Shown piece by piece: positions 9,801 to 17,661 of a stretch of 54,635 nucleotides of DNA. Origin of the DNA: Gammaproteobacteria bacterium (lineage in GTDB: Bacteria; Pseudomonadota; Gammaproteobacteria; Steroidobacterales; Woeseiaceae). Below the pieces are notes generated by a model, which saw only the letters and a list, made by a program, of their open reading frames with translations, did no database searches and had not been told where the DNA came from. The DNA is taken from NCBI GenBank assembly GCA_009937615.1, contig JAACFB010000024.1:1-54635 (forward strand). Reading direction: 5' to 3'. A program made the position numbers and the translations under genes. Numbering within the stretch: the first letter of the stretch is position 1; each line of letters begins with the position of its first letter.

Positions 9801-10300
9801 ATCACCGAATCGCATTCGACCACGTCCCCTACCCGTGTATCCCGGCGGCCGGTCGCCGTGCGCTGAACGAGATCATCGATCATCGCCTCGAGACCCAGCT
9901 CCATGCCGTCCTGCGGGTGATAGATTCGCTCAACCCCGTAGTCCATGAGGTCCTTGATTTCATCGGGTGTGATCGTGCCGCCGCCGCCGCCGAACACTTT
10001 GATATGCCCGGCACCGCTGTCTCGCAGCCGATCGATCATGTAGCGGAAAAATTCCTTGTGTCCGCCCTGGTAAGAACTGACGGCGATGCCGTCAGCATCT
10101 TCCTGGACCGCGGCACGGACAATGTCGTCCACGCTGCGGTTGTGGCCCAGGTGAATGACTTCGACGCCCCGCGCCTGGATAAGACGGCGCATGATATTGA
10201 TCGCCGCGTCATGGCCATCGAACAATGACGCGGCAGTCACGAAACGCAGCGGCGTTGATCGCCCGGACGCGCCCGAAATGTCACTCGCAGCAATGCTCAC
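6863..10300 (-). CDS. icmF: Fused isobutyryl-CoA mutase (IcmF): B12 domain, G-protein chaperone, mutase barrel
   Basis: An 1145-residue adenosylcobalamin enzyme with the IcmF layout. Residues 20-150 form the B12-binding domain (Asp28-Gly-His30 supplies the lower axial ligand; SSYQGG follows). Residues 200-420 form the MeaB/MeaI-like GTPase (GTGGAGKSS around Lys213, VDP, NKFD at 347-350). Residues 560-1145 form the mutase barrel. The substrate-choosing pair is Phe607 (RMFAGEG) and Gln793 (QAQNTCI), the combination of isobutyryl-CoA mutases; methylmalonyl-CoA mutase has Tyr and Arg there. It interconverts isobutyryl-CoA and n-butyryl-CoA, with some family members also acting on isovaleryl/pivalyl-CoA. 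The GTG start has only a weak ribosome site. It is the first gene of a five-gene operon and is divergent from a TetR gene. Confidence 0.95.
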   Translation of the reverse strand: MSIAASDISGASGRSTPLRFVTAASLFDGHDAAINIMRRLIQARGVEVIHLGHNRSVDDIVRAAVQEDADGIAVSSYQGGHKEFFRYMIDRLRDSGAGHIKVFGGGGGTITPDEIKDLMDYGVERIYHPQDGMELGLEAMIDDLVQRTATGRRDTRVGDVVECDSVISIAGVISAIEEGQFDAARLDALRKAWRMKAGQVPVIGITGTGGAGKSSVTDEILNRFLTSFPSKRIAVLAVDPTRRRTGGALLGDRIRMNSLRSENVFMRSIATRRQHLATSEMLGDHILFLKAQGFDIVIVETAGIGQSDSEIVDLVDFSLYVMTSEYGAASQLEKIDMLDFADLVVLNKFDKRGAEDALRDVRKQWRRNHNAFDTADDDIPVYPTIASQFNDPGISWMFVQLCSRLAAKAGLDSEAWAPDIDTSLRESRSTAMIPGSKIRYLAEIAEQGRDVNARILAQAEAASRLQHLYEALVLIDDPELPGVFEGYPPAALTASDDRSLLTLRQRYQETLAELSSESIDLLSAWPERKAAVRTEHFAYSVRGREITGSNYRESLSHQKIPKIAAPEFTDWGEQLRFLSLENLPGAYPYTGGVYPYRRPGEDPTRMFAGEGTPERTNRRFHYLSVGQEAARLSTAFDSVTLYGEDPHERPDIFGKVGNSGVSIATVDDMKKLYSGFDLCDPSTSVSMTINGPAPIILAFFMNTAIDQQVEKYLRESGAWDKAVEKIDRYFEGRERPCYGGDLPNGHDGLGLGLLGISGDKVVDRDTYSRIRKDTLAAVRGTVQADILKEDQAQNTCIFSTEFAMKMMGDVQQFFIDNKVRNYYSISISGYHIAEAGANPISQLAFTLANGFTIVEYYLARGMDIDDFAPNLSFFFSNGMDPEYTVIGRVARRIWARAMRERYGSSARSQMLKYHIQTSGRSLHAQEISFNDIRTTLQALYAMFDNCNSLHTNAFDEAITTPTEQSVRRAVAIQMIISRELGLNFCENPWQGSFIINELTDLVEEAVYQEFERISERGGVLGAMDTMYQRGKIQDESLYYERKKHDGSLPLIGVNTYLPREGLEDEVHELELIRSTDEEKREQIMQVSAFRKAHADEAPAAASRLQSVARERGNVFTELMETVKSSSLGQISAALYDVGGEYRRNM

Positions 10301-10335
10301 AATACAAACTCTATAAGAAACAGAATCTTTGCCTA

Positions 10336-10363
10336 TTGCAAAAATTTTAATCTAGATTAAAAT
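10336..10363 (+). promoter_or_regulatory. Putative sigma-70 promoter of the TetR gene
   Basis: TTGCAA at 10336-10341 and TAAAAT at 10358-10363 are separated by 16 bases and lie 65 bases before the TetR start. The palindrome at 10344-10363 covers the spacer and the -10 element, an arrangement typical of autorepression. This was assigned by eye from consensus similarity only. Confidence 0.45.
10344..10363. promoter_or_regulatory. Perfect 20-bp palindrome, likely TetR operator between icmF and its regulator
   Basis: ATTTTAATCTAGATTAAAAT reads identically on both strands. It is centred in the 127-bp gap between the divergent icmF and TetR starts, the normal place for an operator of a local TetR repressor. 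Its AT-rich arms stand out against the GC-rich surroundings. Binding by the adjacent regulator is inferred. Confidence 0.6.
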
Positions 10364-10427
10364 AATGCAGATTGCAGTAAATCTCAAGTGCTGAGTCGAC
10401 AATTTGCGGCTCGTGCAAGGACACGCA

Positions 10428-11018
10428 ATGGCCCGCAACCCTGAAGAAACACGATTTCAGCTGCAGCGTGACCGCATGCTTACCGCGGCAGCCCGCTGTT
10501 TTAATCAAAAAGGCTACAGCGGCACCTCGTTGAAGGATGTCGCCAATCTCCTTGGCCTGACCGACGCTGCGCTGTACTACTACGTCCGGAACAAGGAAGA
10601 GCTGGTCTACCTGTGTTATGTCCGCGCTGCCGATGCCGGCCGCGACGCGATGCAGCGCGCCGTCGACCAGGGAGTGACCGGGTTCGAGCAGATAAGGCTC
10701 TATATTCGTAACCATATCGAATGCATCGTTGGCGAGAACGGACCGCTCGCTATCATGAGCGAGATACCGTCACTGACTCCAAGCCATCGTGACGAGGTTC
10801 TCGAGATTTCCCGAAAACACAGTAAGGGTTTCGAGGCAATTCTCGAACGCGGCATCGCAGATGGCAGTATCGCTCCCTGTGACGTGCGAATGACCGGCAA
10901 CGCGATCATGGGCGCAATCAACTGGATACCGAAATGGTTTCACGGCGATGCGGCAATGGCGGAGCGTGTGCTCGACGAATTCCCGGAGATCTTGAGCCGG
11001 GGCCTGCGACCGGACTAA
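10428..11018 (+). CDS. TetR/AcrR-family transcriptional regulator
   Basis: A 196-residue one-component repressor. The ATG at 10428 is preferred over the TTG at 10404 because AAGGA ends 6 bases before it. The N-terminal helix-turn-helix is clear: ML TAAARCFNQKGYSGTSLK then DVANLLGLTDAALYYYVRNKEEL, with the family YYYV/YYHF signature. The C-terminal ligand domain is helical, with no recognisable effector motif; regulators of this layout beside acyl-CoA genes often sense acyl-CoA thioesters. It is transcribed away from icmF, so it probably controls that operon and itself through the palindrome at 10344-10363. It is convergent with the MaoC gene across a 148-bp gap in which I see no strong terminator. 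Confidence 0.9.
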   Translation: MARNPEETRFQLQRDRMLTAAARCFNQKGYSGTSLKDVANLLGLTDAALYYYVRNKEELVYLCYVRAADAGRDAMQRAVDQGVTGFEQIRLYIRNHIECIVGENGPLAIMSEIPSLTPSHRDEVLEISRKHSKGFEAILERGIADGSIAPCDVRMTGNAIMGAINWIPKWFHGDAAMAERVLDEFPEILSRGLRPD

Positions 11019-11166
11019 CGACTGCCCGCGAATCGCTCGAGTTCTTTTGTCACCGGGCGCTGCAGGTTATAGAAACGTTGCCGTTCGCTCTCATTAACCA
11101 GTGTGTCGGCAGGTCGTAACATCGAGAACAAACGATTTAGATCATGAATGGTTCTGCAGCCACCAG

Positions 11167-12024
11167 CTAGCTGACCAGCGTGCACTTGCCATTCTTCAAC
11201 ACGATGCAGTTACGCTCCTTGACGGAGCACTGAAACGAAACGACGTTACCGTCCTGCCACATGTCAGTCGTAATTGTTTCGCCTGGCAGAACGGGCGCAG
11301 AGAAACGCGCATCGAAAGATTCGATCAGCGTGTAATCGTAGTCGCATATAGTGCGCAATATGGCCCGACATGCGATTCCGTAAGTGCACATCCCATGCAG
11401 TATCGGCACGCTGAAACCCGCTTTTTCGGCTTTTGCGGGGTCTGCGTGAAGAGGATTGCGATCACCATTCAGGCGAAAGAGCAGCGCCTGGTCCCGGCGG
11501 GTGATGCTGTCGCAGCTCAGATCAGGGTCTCGGCGGGGCACTCGATGCGGCTTGGGCCCGCTGCCTGTCGGCCCCCCGAATCCGCCATCGCCGCGCGCCA
11601 GAACCGTCGACCCCAGGGAAAAAAGTACCGTATCGTCTTTGGCGAATCGGCCCTCGGCCTCGAAAAAGAACAGTGCGCCGTGCTTCGGCCCTCGGTCGAA
11701 CACCTCGGCGACACGCTTGTCGATGCGGAGATCGGCGGCAGCCGGCAGCGGCCGGTAGAGCTGCAACCGTTGTTCGACATGGAGCACCTGGCTGTAGTCC
11801 CAACCGAGATCGGGCGGAAACATTTCGGGAATAATCGCGCTGGCCATGGTCGGTACCGTGAGCAACGGACCACTCTGCTCGTAGACATAGGCAAGTTCCT
11901 TGCGATCCAGTGGATCGCGGCCGAAACCGATGCTCTGGGCATACAGCATCGTCTCGGTATCGCCATACCGGAGCTCCAGGCCCGAAACCGACGTCGCAAG
12001 CAACTTCTCATAATCTAATGACAT
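11167..12024 (-). CDS. MaoC-family (R)-specific enoyl-CoA hydratase 2-type protein
   Basis: A 285-residue double hot-dog protein similar to the hydratase-2 unit of peroxisomal multifunctional enzyme 2. The catalytic motif is Asp188-x-Asn190-x-x-His193 in LNGDRNPLHADP, followed by GFSVPILHGMCTYG. It hydrates trans-2-enoyl-CoA, commonly with bulky or methyl-branched chains, to (3R)-hydroxyacyl-CoA. The N-terminal half is the degenerate hot-dog that makes room for large acyl groups. It is the last gene of the ivd operon, 3 bp after the phosphotransferase stop. Together with the HSDL2-like dehydrogenase this resembles the peroxisomal style of beta-oxidation. Confidence 0.88.
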   Translation of the reverse strand: MSLDYEKLLATSVSGLELRYGDTETMLYAQSIGFGRDPLDRKELAYVYEQSGPLLTVPTMASAIIPEMFPPDLGWDYSQVLHVEQRLQLYRPLPAAADLRIDKRVAEVFDRGPKHGALFFFEAEGRFAKDDTVLFSLGSTVLARGDGGFGGPTGSGPKPHRVPRRDPDLSCDSITRRDQALLFRLNGDRNPLHADPAKAEKAGFSVPILHGMCTYGIACRAILRTICDYDYTLIESFDARFSAPVLPGETITTDMWQDGNVVSFQCSVKERNCIVLKNGKCTLVS

Positions 12025-12027
12025 GGC

Positions 12028-13095
12028 TTATCCACGGGCAGCATAATGCCAGCCGAGCTCGGCGAGCGGAGCAACTGACGCCTCGGCCTGCTCAGCATGG
12101 TCGCTGGCGGCCGTGCCGTCACGGACACGCCCGACGATTCCCTGCAGTATTGCGGCCAATCGAAAGAAATTGAATGCGGAATAGAAATCGCGATGTTCGA
12201 TGCCGCTGCTGCGCCCCGTTCGCTCGCAATACATTTTTGTGTACGCATCTTCGCCAGGAATGCCGAGCGTATCCAGTTTCTTGCCGAGCAAACCGGTCGA
12301 GCCGATGCCGATCTCCGGCATCTGCCACGCCATCAGGTGGTAGGTGAAATCCGCGAGCGGGTGACCGATCGTGGATAACTCCCAATCGAGCACGGCGATG
12401 ACTTTCGGCTCGGTGGGGTGCACGATCATGTTATCGAGGCGATAGTCCCCATGTACGATGCTCGCAGAATCATCTTCCGGAATGTTTTCAGGCAGCCACT
12501 GCATGAGAGCATCCATCGCCTTGACTGACGTCGTGGTCGAAGCCCGGTACTGGCGGCTCCAGCGAGATATCTGGCGCTCGAAGTAATTGCCCGGCGTTCC
12601 GAAGTCCCCGAGACCGAGCGACTGAAAATCGTAAGTATGCAGGCGCGCGATCGTGGCATTGACGTCGTCGTAGAGTGCGGCACGAAATTCCGCGTTCTCA
12701 TTGGGCAGGTCGAGCTCCCAGAATATCCTGCCGTCTACGAATTCCATGATGTAAAAGATCGTGCCGATGACTTCTGCGTCATCGCACAGCACGCACGGCC
12801 GTGGCACGGGAAAGTCGGCGCCATACAGTGCACTGATAATCCGAAACTCGCGATCGACAGCATGCGCGGACTTGAGCAATTTGCCGGGCGGCTTGCGGCG
12901 GAGCACGTACCGGCCCGACTGGCTGTCGAGTAAATAGGTCGGGTTCGATTGCCCGCCCTTGAACTGGGTCACAGCCAGGGGGCCGCGAAAACTCTCTACG
13001 TGCGAGGTCATATAGGCCTCGAGCCGCTCGACTTCGAAGCGATGAGCCTCCCTGACCTCTCTCGTTCCGGTGTTTTGTGCCTGCCTCATTGACAT
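12028..13095 (-). CDS. APH-fold phosphotransferase, ACAD10/11 N-domain and LvaA-like
   Basis: A 355-residue aminoglycoside-phosphotransferase-fold kinase. The catalytic loop is His215-Gly-Asp217 (VHGDYRLDN) and the magnesium site Asp237 lies in LDWELSTIGHPLADF, followed by YHLMAW. The N-terminal FKGGQSNPTYLL and YVLRRKPPGKLL segments are typical of the kinase domain fused to acyl-CoA dehydrogenase in eukaryotic ACAD10/11. Related free-standing kinases, such as LvaA of Pseudomonas putida, phosphorylate 4-hydroxyacyl-CoA so that phosphate can be eliminated. Location among acyl-CoA genes supports a catabolic role over antibiotic resistance. It starts 11 bp after the SDR stop and ends 3 bp before the MaoC start. 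Confidence 0.85.
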   Translation of the reverse strand: MSMRQAQNTGTREVREAHRFEVERLEAYMTSHVESFRGPLAVTQFKGGQSNPTYLLDSQSGRYVLRRKPPGKLLKSAHAVDREFRIISALYGADFPVPRPCVLCDDAEVIGTIFYIMEFVDGRIFWELDLPNENAEFRAALYDDVNATIARLHTYDFQSLGLGDFGTPGNYFERQISRWSRQYRASTTTSVKAMDALMQWLPENIPEDDSASIVHGDYRLDNMIVHPTEPKVIAVLDWELSTIGHPLADFTYHLMAWQMPEIGIGSTGLLGKKLDTLGIPGEDAYTKMYCERTGRSSGIEHRDFYSAFNFFRLAAILQGIVGRVRDGTAASDHAEQAEASVAPLAELGWHYAARG

Positions 13096-13106
13096 GGTCA
13101 GGGGCG

Positions 13107-13940
13107 TCAGCCGTGCCTGGGTTCCACAAAGAAGTCCGGAGCCAGCTGCACGTCGGGATCGACGGCATAGACGCCAAGATCCGTTATCCCCTCGGCTTCG
13201 AGCACCTCGTCATCGACGCAAAAATTGCCGGTGAATTCGCGGCTGGGCTTGACCAGGATCGCATGAGCCGCATCGGCCATAATCTCCGGTTTGCGCGAGT
13301 GGCGCATCAGCTGGTCGCCTCCGAGCATGTTGACCGCGGCCGTCGCTATCGTCGTTCGCGGCCACAGCGCGTTTACGGCGATGCCCCGCTCGCGGAATTC
13401 GCCCGCCATGCCGAGCACGCACATGCTCATCCCGAACTTCGCCATCGAATACGCAACGTGCGGGGCAAACCACTTCTCCAGCATGTTGAGCGGCGGCGAC
13501 AAGGTCAGGATATGCGGGTTTTCGGCCACGGACAGCCACGGCAGGCAGGTTTTCGAAACCAGGAACGTGCCCCTGGCGTTCACTTCGTGCATTAGATCGA
13601 AGCGGCGCATCGAGGTGTTTTGCGTGTCACTGAGAGCAATCGCGCTGGCATTGTTCACGACAATATCGATACCACCGAAGTGATCAGCACCGCGCGCGAC
13701 AGCCGCCTCAACGGCCGCATCATCGCGAATGTCGCATGCCAGAGCGAGTGCCTTGCCGCCCGCCGCCTCGATCTCGGCCGCGGCTGTGTGGATCGTTCCA
13801 GGCAGTTTCGGGTGCGCCTCGACCGTCTTCGCCGCGATGACAACATTGGCACCGTCGCGAGCCGCCCGCCTGGCAATGGCCAGGCCGATTCCCCGGCTTC
13901 CGCCCGTTACGAATAAGGTTTTGCCGTCAAGTGATGCCAT
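13107..13940 (-). CDS. Short-chain dehydrogenase, HSDL2-like
   Basis: A 277-residue classical-fold SDR. The cofactor motif is TGGSRGIGLAIA near residue 12 and NNASAI near 93. The active site is Ser in LTLSPPLNM with YSMAKFG (Tyr-x-x-x-Lys). The LSPPLNM and KFGMSMCVLGMA stretches are those of hydroxysteroid dehydrogenase-like protein 2; the SCP2 sterol-carrier domain of animal HSDL2 is absent. It probably oxidises a 3-hydroxyacyl-CoA or related alcohol. It follows mccB by 54 bp and precedes the phosphotransferase by 11 bp, in the ivd operon. The exact substrate is not determinable. Confidence 0.88.
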   Translation of the reverse strand: MASLDGKTLFVTGGSRGIGLAIARRAARDGANVVIAAKTVEAHPKLPGTIHTAAAEIEAAGGKALALACDIRDDAAVEAAVARGADHFGGIDIVVNNASAIALSDTQNTSMRRFDLMHEVNARGTFLVSKTCLPWLSVAENPHILTLSPPLNMLEKWFAPHVAYSMAKFGMSMCVLGMAGEFRERGIAVNALWPRTTIATAAVNMLGGDQLMRHSRKPEIMADAAHAILVKPSREFTGNFCVDDEVLEAEGITDLGVYAVDPDVQLAPDFFVEPRHG

Positions 13941-13994
13941 GCGTGCCGCCCCCGAGTGCTGGCGACATGATACCGCACCTGCCGGGAACGTCGA

Positions 13995-15602
13995 CTACAT
14001 GCGAAATATGCCGAATGGCTTCTCGTCGTCTCGCGGCCGATTCATAGCCGCCGACAATGCGACCGACAGGACCTGGCGCGTGTCAACCGGATCGATCACG
14101 CCATCGTCCCAGAGTCTTGCGCTCGCATAGTAGGGATGACCCTGAGTCTCGTACTGCTCCCTGATACCGTTTTCGAACTCTGCCTGGGACTCTTCCGGCC
14201 ACTCCTCGCCGCGCGCTTCGAGGCTGTCCCGCCGAACCGTCGACAGCACGAGCGCCGCCTGCTCCCCGCCCATTACCGAAATTCGGGCATTGGGCCACAT
14301 CCAAAGTAATCGAGGATTATAAGCACGACCGCACATGGCGTAGTTACCAGCCCCGAACGAGCCCCCGATCACGACCGTAAACTTCGGCACCGTCGCCGTC
14401 GCTACGGCGTTCACCATTTTCGCGCCTTCCTTGGCGATCCCGGCGTGCTCGACACGTTTGCCAACCATGAATCCCGTGATGTTCTGCAGAAACAGCAGCG
14501 GAACGCCGCGGCGGTTGCATAGTTGAATGAAGTGCGCGCCCTTTTGGGCAGACTCCATGAAAAGAATGCCGTTATTGGCCACAATGCCGATCGGAAATCC
14601 GCTGATGCGCGCGAAACCGCATACCAGCGACGATCCATACAGCTTCTTGAATTCCTGAAACTCCGAACCGTCCACGATACGCGCGATAACCTCACGAACG
14701 TCGTAAGGGAAACGGTACTCGCGAGATACGACACCATACAGCTCCTGGACCGGATAGACGGGCTCAGCCGGCTCCGCAGAGGGACCGACCGATTTGGGCA
14801 GGTTGCAGCTGGCAACGATCTCGCGCGCAATCGACAGCGCATGGTTGTCGTTGTCGGCGAGATGATCGGTAACGCCCGAGATACGCGAGTGCACGCTGCC
14901 GCCACCCAGCGTTTCGGCGTCGACAACCTCCCCTGTAGCCGCTTTTACCAGCGGCGGGCCGCCGAGAAATATCGTGCCCTGGTTGCGCACGATGATCGCT
15001 TCATCGCACATCGCCGGCACGTAGGCACCACCCGCCGTGCAAGATCCAAGGACTGCCGCGATCTGCGGGATGCCCTTCGCCGACATCCGCGCCTGGTTGT
15101 AGAAAATTCGCCCGAAGTGCTCACGGTCCGGAAACACCTCGTCCTGTCTGGGCAGGAACGCGCCGCCCGAATCGACCAGGTAGATGCAAGGCAGGTAATT
15201 CTGCTCTGCGATTTCCTGAGCACGCAGGTGTTTCTTTACGGTCAACGGATAATAGGTACCTCCTTTCACGGTCGCGTCATTGGCGACAATCATGCACTCC
15301 TTGTCATGAATCCGGCCGATGCCCGTGATGATGCCGGCAGCAGGTACGTCGTCGTCATAGACTCCCATTGCGGCGAGCCGGCCGACCTCCACGAACGGGG
15401 AATCATCATCGATCAACGCGTTGATGCGGTCGCGCGGCAGCAGCTTGCCGCGCGATAAATGGCGCTCGCGGGCGCGTGCCGACCCGCCGGTCATTATCAG
15501 CTCGCTGACAGCGCGCAGATCCTCCGCCAGGGCCTCGTTTGCAAGCCGGTTCTTTTCGAACTCCTCCGAAGCTGGATCGATCTTGGTCTCAATTCGTGGC
15601 AT
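13995..15602 (-). CDS. liuB: Methylcrotonyl-CoA carboxylase beta subunit (carboxyltransferase)
   Basis: A 535-residue carboxyltransferase of the biotin-dependent acyl-CoA carboxylase family, full length for MccB/LiuB. Diagnostic segments: [52 protein letters not shown] and [17 protein letters not shown] with [13 protein letters not shown]. It transfers carboxyl from biotin to 3-methylcrotonyl-CoA in leucine degradation (or geranyl-CoA in the paralogous pathway; I favour methylcrotonyl because of the ivd partner). Its start overlaps the ivd stop by 14 bp, so translation is probably coupled. The biotin-carrying alpha subunit, methylglutaconyl-CoA hydratase and HMG-CoA lyase of a usual liu operon are not here. 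Confidence 0.93.
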   Translation of the reverse strand: MPRIETKIDPASEEFEKNRLANEALAEDLRAVSELIMTGGSARARERHLSRGKLLPRDRINALIDDDSPFVEVGRLAAMGVYDDDVPAAGIITGIGRIHDKECMIVANDATVKGGTYYPLTVKKHLRAQEIAEQNYLPCIYLVDSGGAFLPRQDEVFPDREHFGRIFYNQARMSAKGIPQIAAVLGSCTAGGAYVPAMCDEAIIVRNQGTIFLGGPPLVKAATGEVVDAETLGGGSVHSRISGVTDHLADNDNHALSIAREIVASCNLPKSVGPSAEPAEPVYPVQELYGVVSREYRFPYDVREVIARIVDGSEFQEFKKLYGSSLVCGFARISGFPIGIVANNGILFMESAQKGAHFIQLCNRRGVPLLFLQNITGFMVGKRVEHAGIAKEGAKMVNAVATATVPKFTVVIGGSFGAGNYAMCGRAYNPRLLWMWPNARISVMGGEQAALVLSTVRRDSLEARGEEWPEESQAEFENGIREQYETQGHPYYASARLWDDGVIDPVDTRQVLSVALSAAMNRPRDDEKPFGIFRM

Positions 15603-16746
15603 TGAACAGTTCCCGTCCTATGAGCATGCGGCGAATTTCACTGGTGCCCGCGCCGATTTCATACAGTTTCGCATCGCGCAGCAGGCGTCCCGCGGGATAC
15701 TCGTTGATGTATCCGTTGCCGCCCAGCGCCTGGATCGCCTCGCCGGCCATCCACGTGGCTTTCTCGGCGGCAACCAGAATACAACCGGCCGCATCGAATC
15801 GGGTAGTCTGCTCGCGATCGCAGGCCCGCGCCACCGCGTAAACATAGGCACGGCTGGCATTCATCGCCGTATACATGTCCGCGAGCTTGCCCTGCATGAG
15901 CTGAAACTCACCGATCGAGCGGCCAAATTGCTTGCGATCGTGGAGATACGGCACAACGAGATCCATGCATGCCCGCATGATGCCGAGAGGGCCACCTGCC
16001 AGAACCAGGCGCTCGTAATCAAGGCCACTCATGAGTATCCCGGCGCCCTTGCCTTCGCCGCCGAGGCGATTAACGGCCGGGACCCGGCAATCCTCCAGCA
16101 ATACCTCGCTGGTGTCCGAGCCCCTCATACCGAGCTTGTCGAGCTTTTGTGGAGTCGACAAACCGGGCGTGCCACGCTCGATGACGAATGCGCTGAGCCG
16201 GCTGCTCTCCGCCTGCGGGTCGCTGACCGCATAAACGATCATCACGTCGGCCTGGGGCGCGTTCGTGATCCACATCTTCGAACCATTGAGAACGTAGTCG
16301 TCGCCGTCCGCTGCAGCCGTCGTGCGCATCGCCATGATATCCGAGCCCGCGCCGGTCTCGCTCATCGCGAGCGCCCCGAGATGATCACCCGAGAGCAGGC
16401 CTGGCAGAAAGCGGCTCTTTTGCTCGTCGGTACCCCAGCGCCGCAGTTGATTCACGCAGAGATTCGAATGCGCACCGTAAGATAGCCCCACGGATGCCGA
16501 CGCACGGCTGATCTCTTCCATCGCAACAACATGGGCCAGGTAACCAAGTCCGGAACCGCCCCATTCTTCCTCGACCGTTATGCCGAGCAGGCCGAGCTCG
16601 CCCAGTTCGGGCCAGAGGTCGCGCGGGAATTCGTTATTTGCGTCTATCTCGGCGGCGCGCGGTGCAATCCTGTCCGCTGCAAAGGCCTGCACCGTCTCCC
16701 GCAAGAGGTCCAGGTCGTCACCCAGCCCAAAATCAAAATCGAACAT
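15589..16746 (-). CDS. liuA: Isovaleryl-CoA dehydrogenase
   Basis: A 385-residue FAD acyl-CoA dehydrogenase of the isovaleryl type. I take the ATG at 16746 (GGTGGA lies 7 bases before it) rather than the GTG at 16758. Family marks: [56 protein letters not shown]. The catalytic Glu is in [13 protein letters not shown], as in isovaleryl-CoA dehydrogenase, and the medium-chain-type Glu is absent ([13 protein letters not shown]). It oxidises isovaleryl-CoA to 3-methylcrotonyl-CoA, feeding the carboxylase encoded by the overlapping next gene. First gene of a five-gene operon; the 95-bp upstream gap should contain its promoter. Confidence 0.93.
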   Translation of the reverse strand: MFDFDFGLGDDLDLLRETVQAFAADRIAPRAAEIDANNEFPRDLWPELGELGLLGITVEEEWGGSGLGYLAHVVAMEEISRASASVGLSYGAHSNLCVNQLRRWGTDEQKSRFLPGLLSGDHLGALAMSETGAGSDIMAMRTTAAADGDDYVLNGSKMWITNAPQADVMIVYAVSDPQAESSRLSAFVIERGTPGLSTPQKLDKLGMRGSDTSEVLLEDCRVPAVNRLGGEGKGAGILMSGLDYERLVLAGGPLGIMRACMDLVVPYLHDRKQFGRSIGEFQLMQGKLADMYTAMNASRAYVYAVARACDREQTTRFDAAGCILVAAEKATWMAGEAIQALGGNGYINEYPAGRLLRDAKLYEIGAGTSEIRRMLIGRELFNATN

Positions 16747-16841
16747 AATCCAATCCACCCGCTCATGGTCCCGACCTTATTGTCGACAAGGGCAGCGCGC
16801 GTTGAAATACCATATGGCAGGTAGCGCGACGACGGTGAAAC

Positions 16842-17636
16842 TCAGGACCTGGAAAGGTCATCGATGAAACGCGAAAACAACTCGAATTGCGAAGTGATGC
16901 CAAGCTTCGCAAACAGGTTGCGCTTATGCACCATGACGGTTCCCGGAGAAATCCGCAGCTCGCGTGCGACCGATTTCGCCGAGTGTCCTCGCAGCAGCAG
17001 TTGCGTAATCTCTCGCTCGCGTTGCGTCAACAAGGTTTCACCAAAGTTGTCGAAACACCTCGTCAGTCTGCGATGCAGGCCGCCGTCGCGCGACTGCTCT
17101 TCCTGGTCGGCGGACCAGCGATCCCAGATATTGCGCATCGCCGCAGTGACGACCGGTTCGATCAGGCGAATGCGGTCCAGCTCGGCCTTCGAAAACATCT
17201 TCTCGCGGCGCCCTACCACGAGGACGAGCGTCGTGCGTTCGGCGACATCAAGCAGAAAATCCATTTCATCGAGCAGGTGCGTCCGCTCGCAATATTGCCG
17301 ATAGTACTGGCTGGAGCGGAAGCGGTCCGGCGTTTGCTCCCGAAACCGGCAGATCGACGGTTTGTCGGCGCGTAACGCCAGCTGGTAAAGAGGATCCAGC
17401 AGGTACGGCCCGGCCAGGTAGCGATCAAGATAATGTTCCGCCCCGGCGGGCTCCAGCGTGTGATGCAGTACCTCGGGCGGCGCATCGCGGTGAAACGCGA
17501 GCAGACAGGTTCCCTCATGCTGTACCGCGAGACCGATCGCCGCGATGAGCGCGTCGGAGCTCGTCCGTGCATCACCGCTGCGCACGAGTTTCGCGATCGC
17601 GGCATGCCATTCGGATGAATCGAATCGTGTCCTCAT
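16842..17636 (-). CDS. LuxR-family (GerE-type) transcriptional regulator
   Basis: A 264-residue regulator. The C-terminal 65 residues are a LuxR helix-turn-helix: LTQREREITQLLLRGHSAKSVARELRISPGTVMVHKRN and LFAKLGI. The N-terminal 190 residues look like a GAF-like or LuxR-solo sensor without a phospho-acceptor domain; the ligand is unknown. It lies 25 bp downstream of the desaturase gene, in the same direction, and 95 bp upstream of ivd, so it could be co-transcribed with the former and control the latter. No cognate synthase (LuxI) is in the window. Confidence 0.85.
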   Translation of the reverse strand: MRTRFDSSEWHAAIAKLVRSGDARTSSDALIAAIGLAVQHEGTCLLAFHRDAPPEVLHHTLEPAGAEHYLDRYLAGPYLLDPLYQLALRADKPSICRFREQTPDRFRSSQYYRQYCERTHLLDEMDFLLDVAERTTLVLVVGRREKMFSKAELDRIRLIEPVVTAAMRNIWDRWSADQEEQSRDGGLHRRLTRCFDNFGETLLTQREREITQLLLRGHSAKSVARELRISPGTVMVHKRNLFAKLGITSQFELFSRFIDDLSRS

Positions 17637-17661
17637 ACCCGGGCCTGCGTTGCGCCCCGAT

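Noticed and set aside
11019..11166. Possible terminator between the convergent TetR and MaoC genes
   Set aside because: No stem of useful length with a following T-run on either strand; only the 10-base CAGCTAGCTG palindrome at the MaoC stop.
12028..13095. Aminoglycoside resistance gene
   Set aside because: Although the fold is that of aminoglycoside phosphotransferases, the motifs and acyl-CoA neighbours match the ACAD10/11-type kinase group.
14523..15458. 311-codon open frame antisense to the carboxylase beta gene
   Set aside because: Shadow of a strongly conserved gene; no motif.
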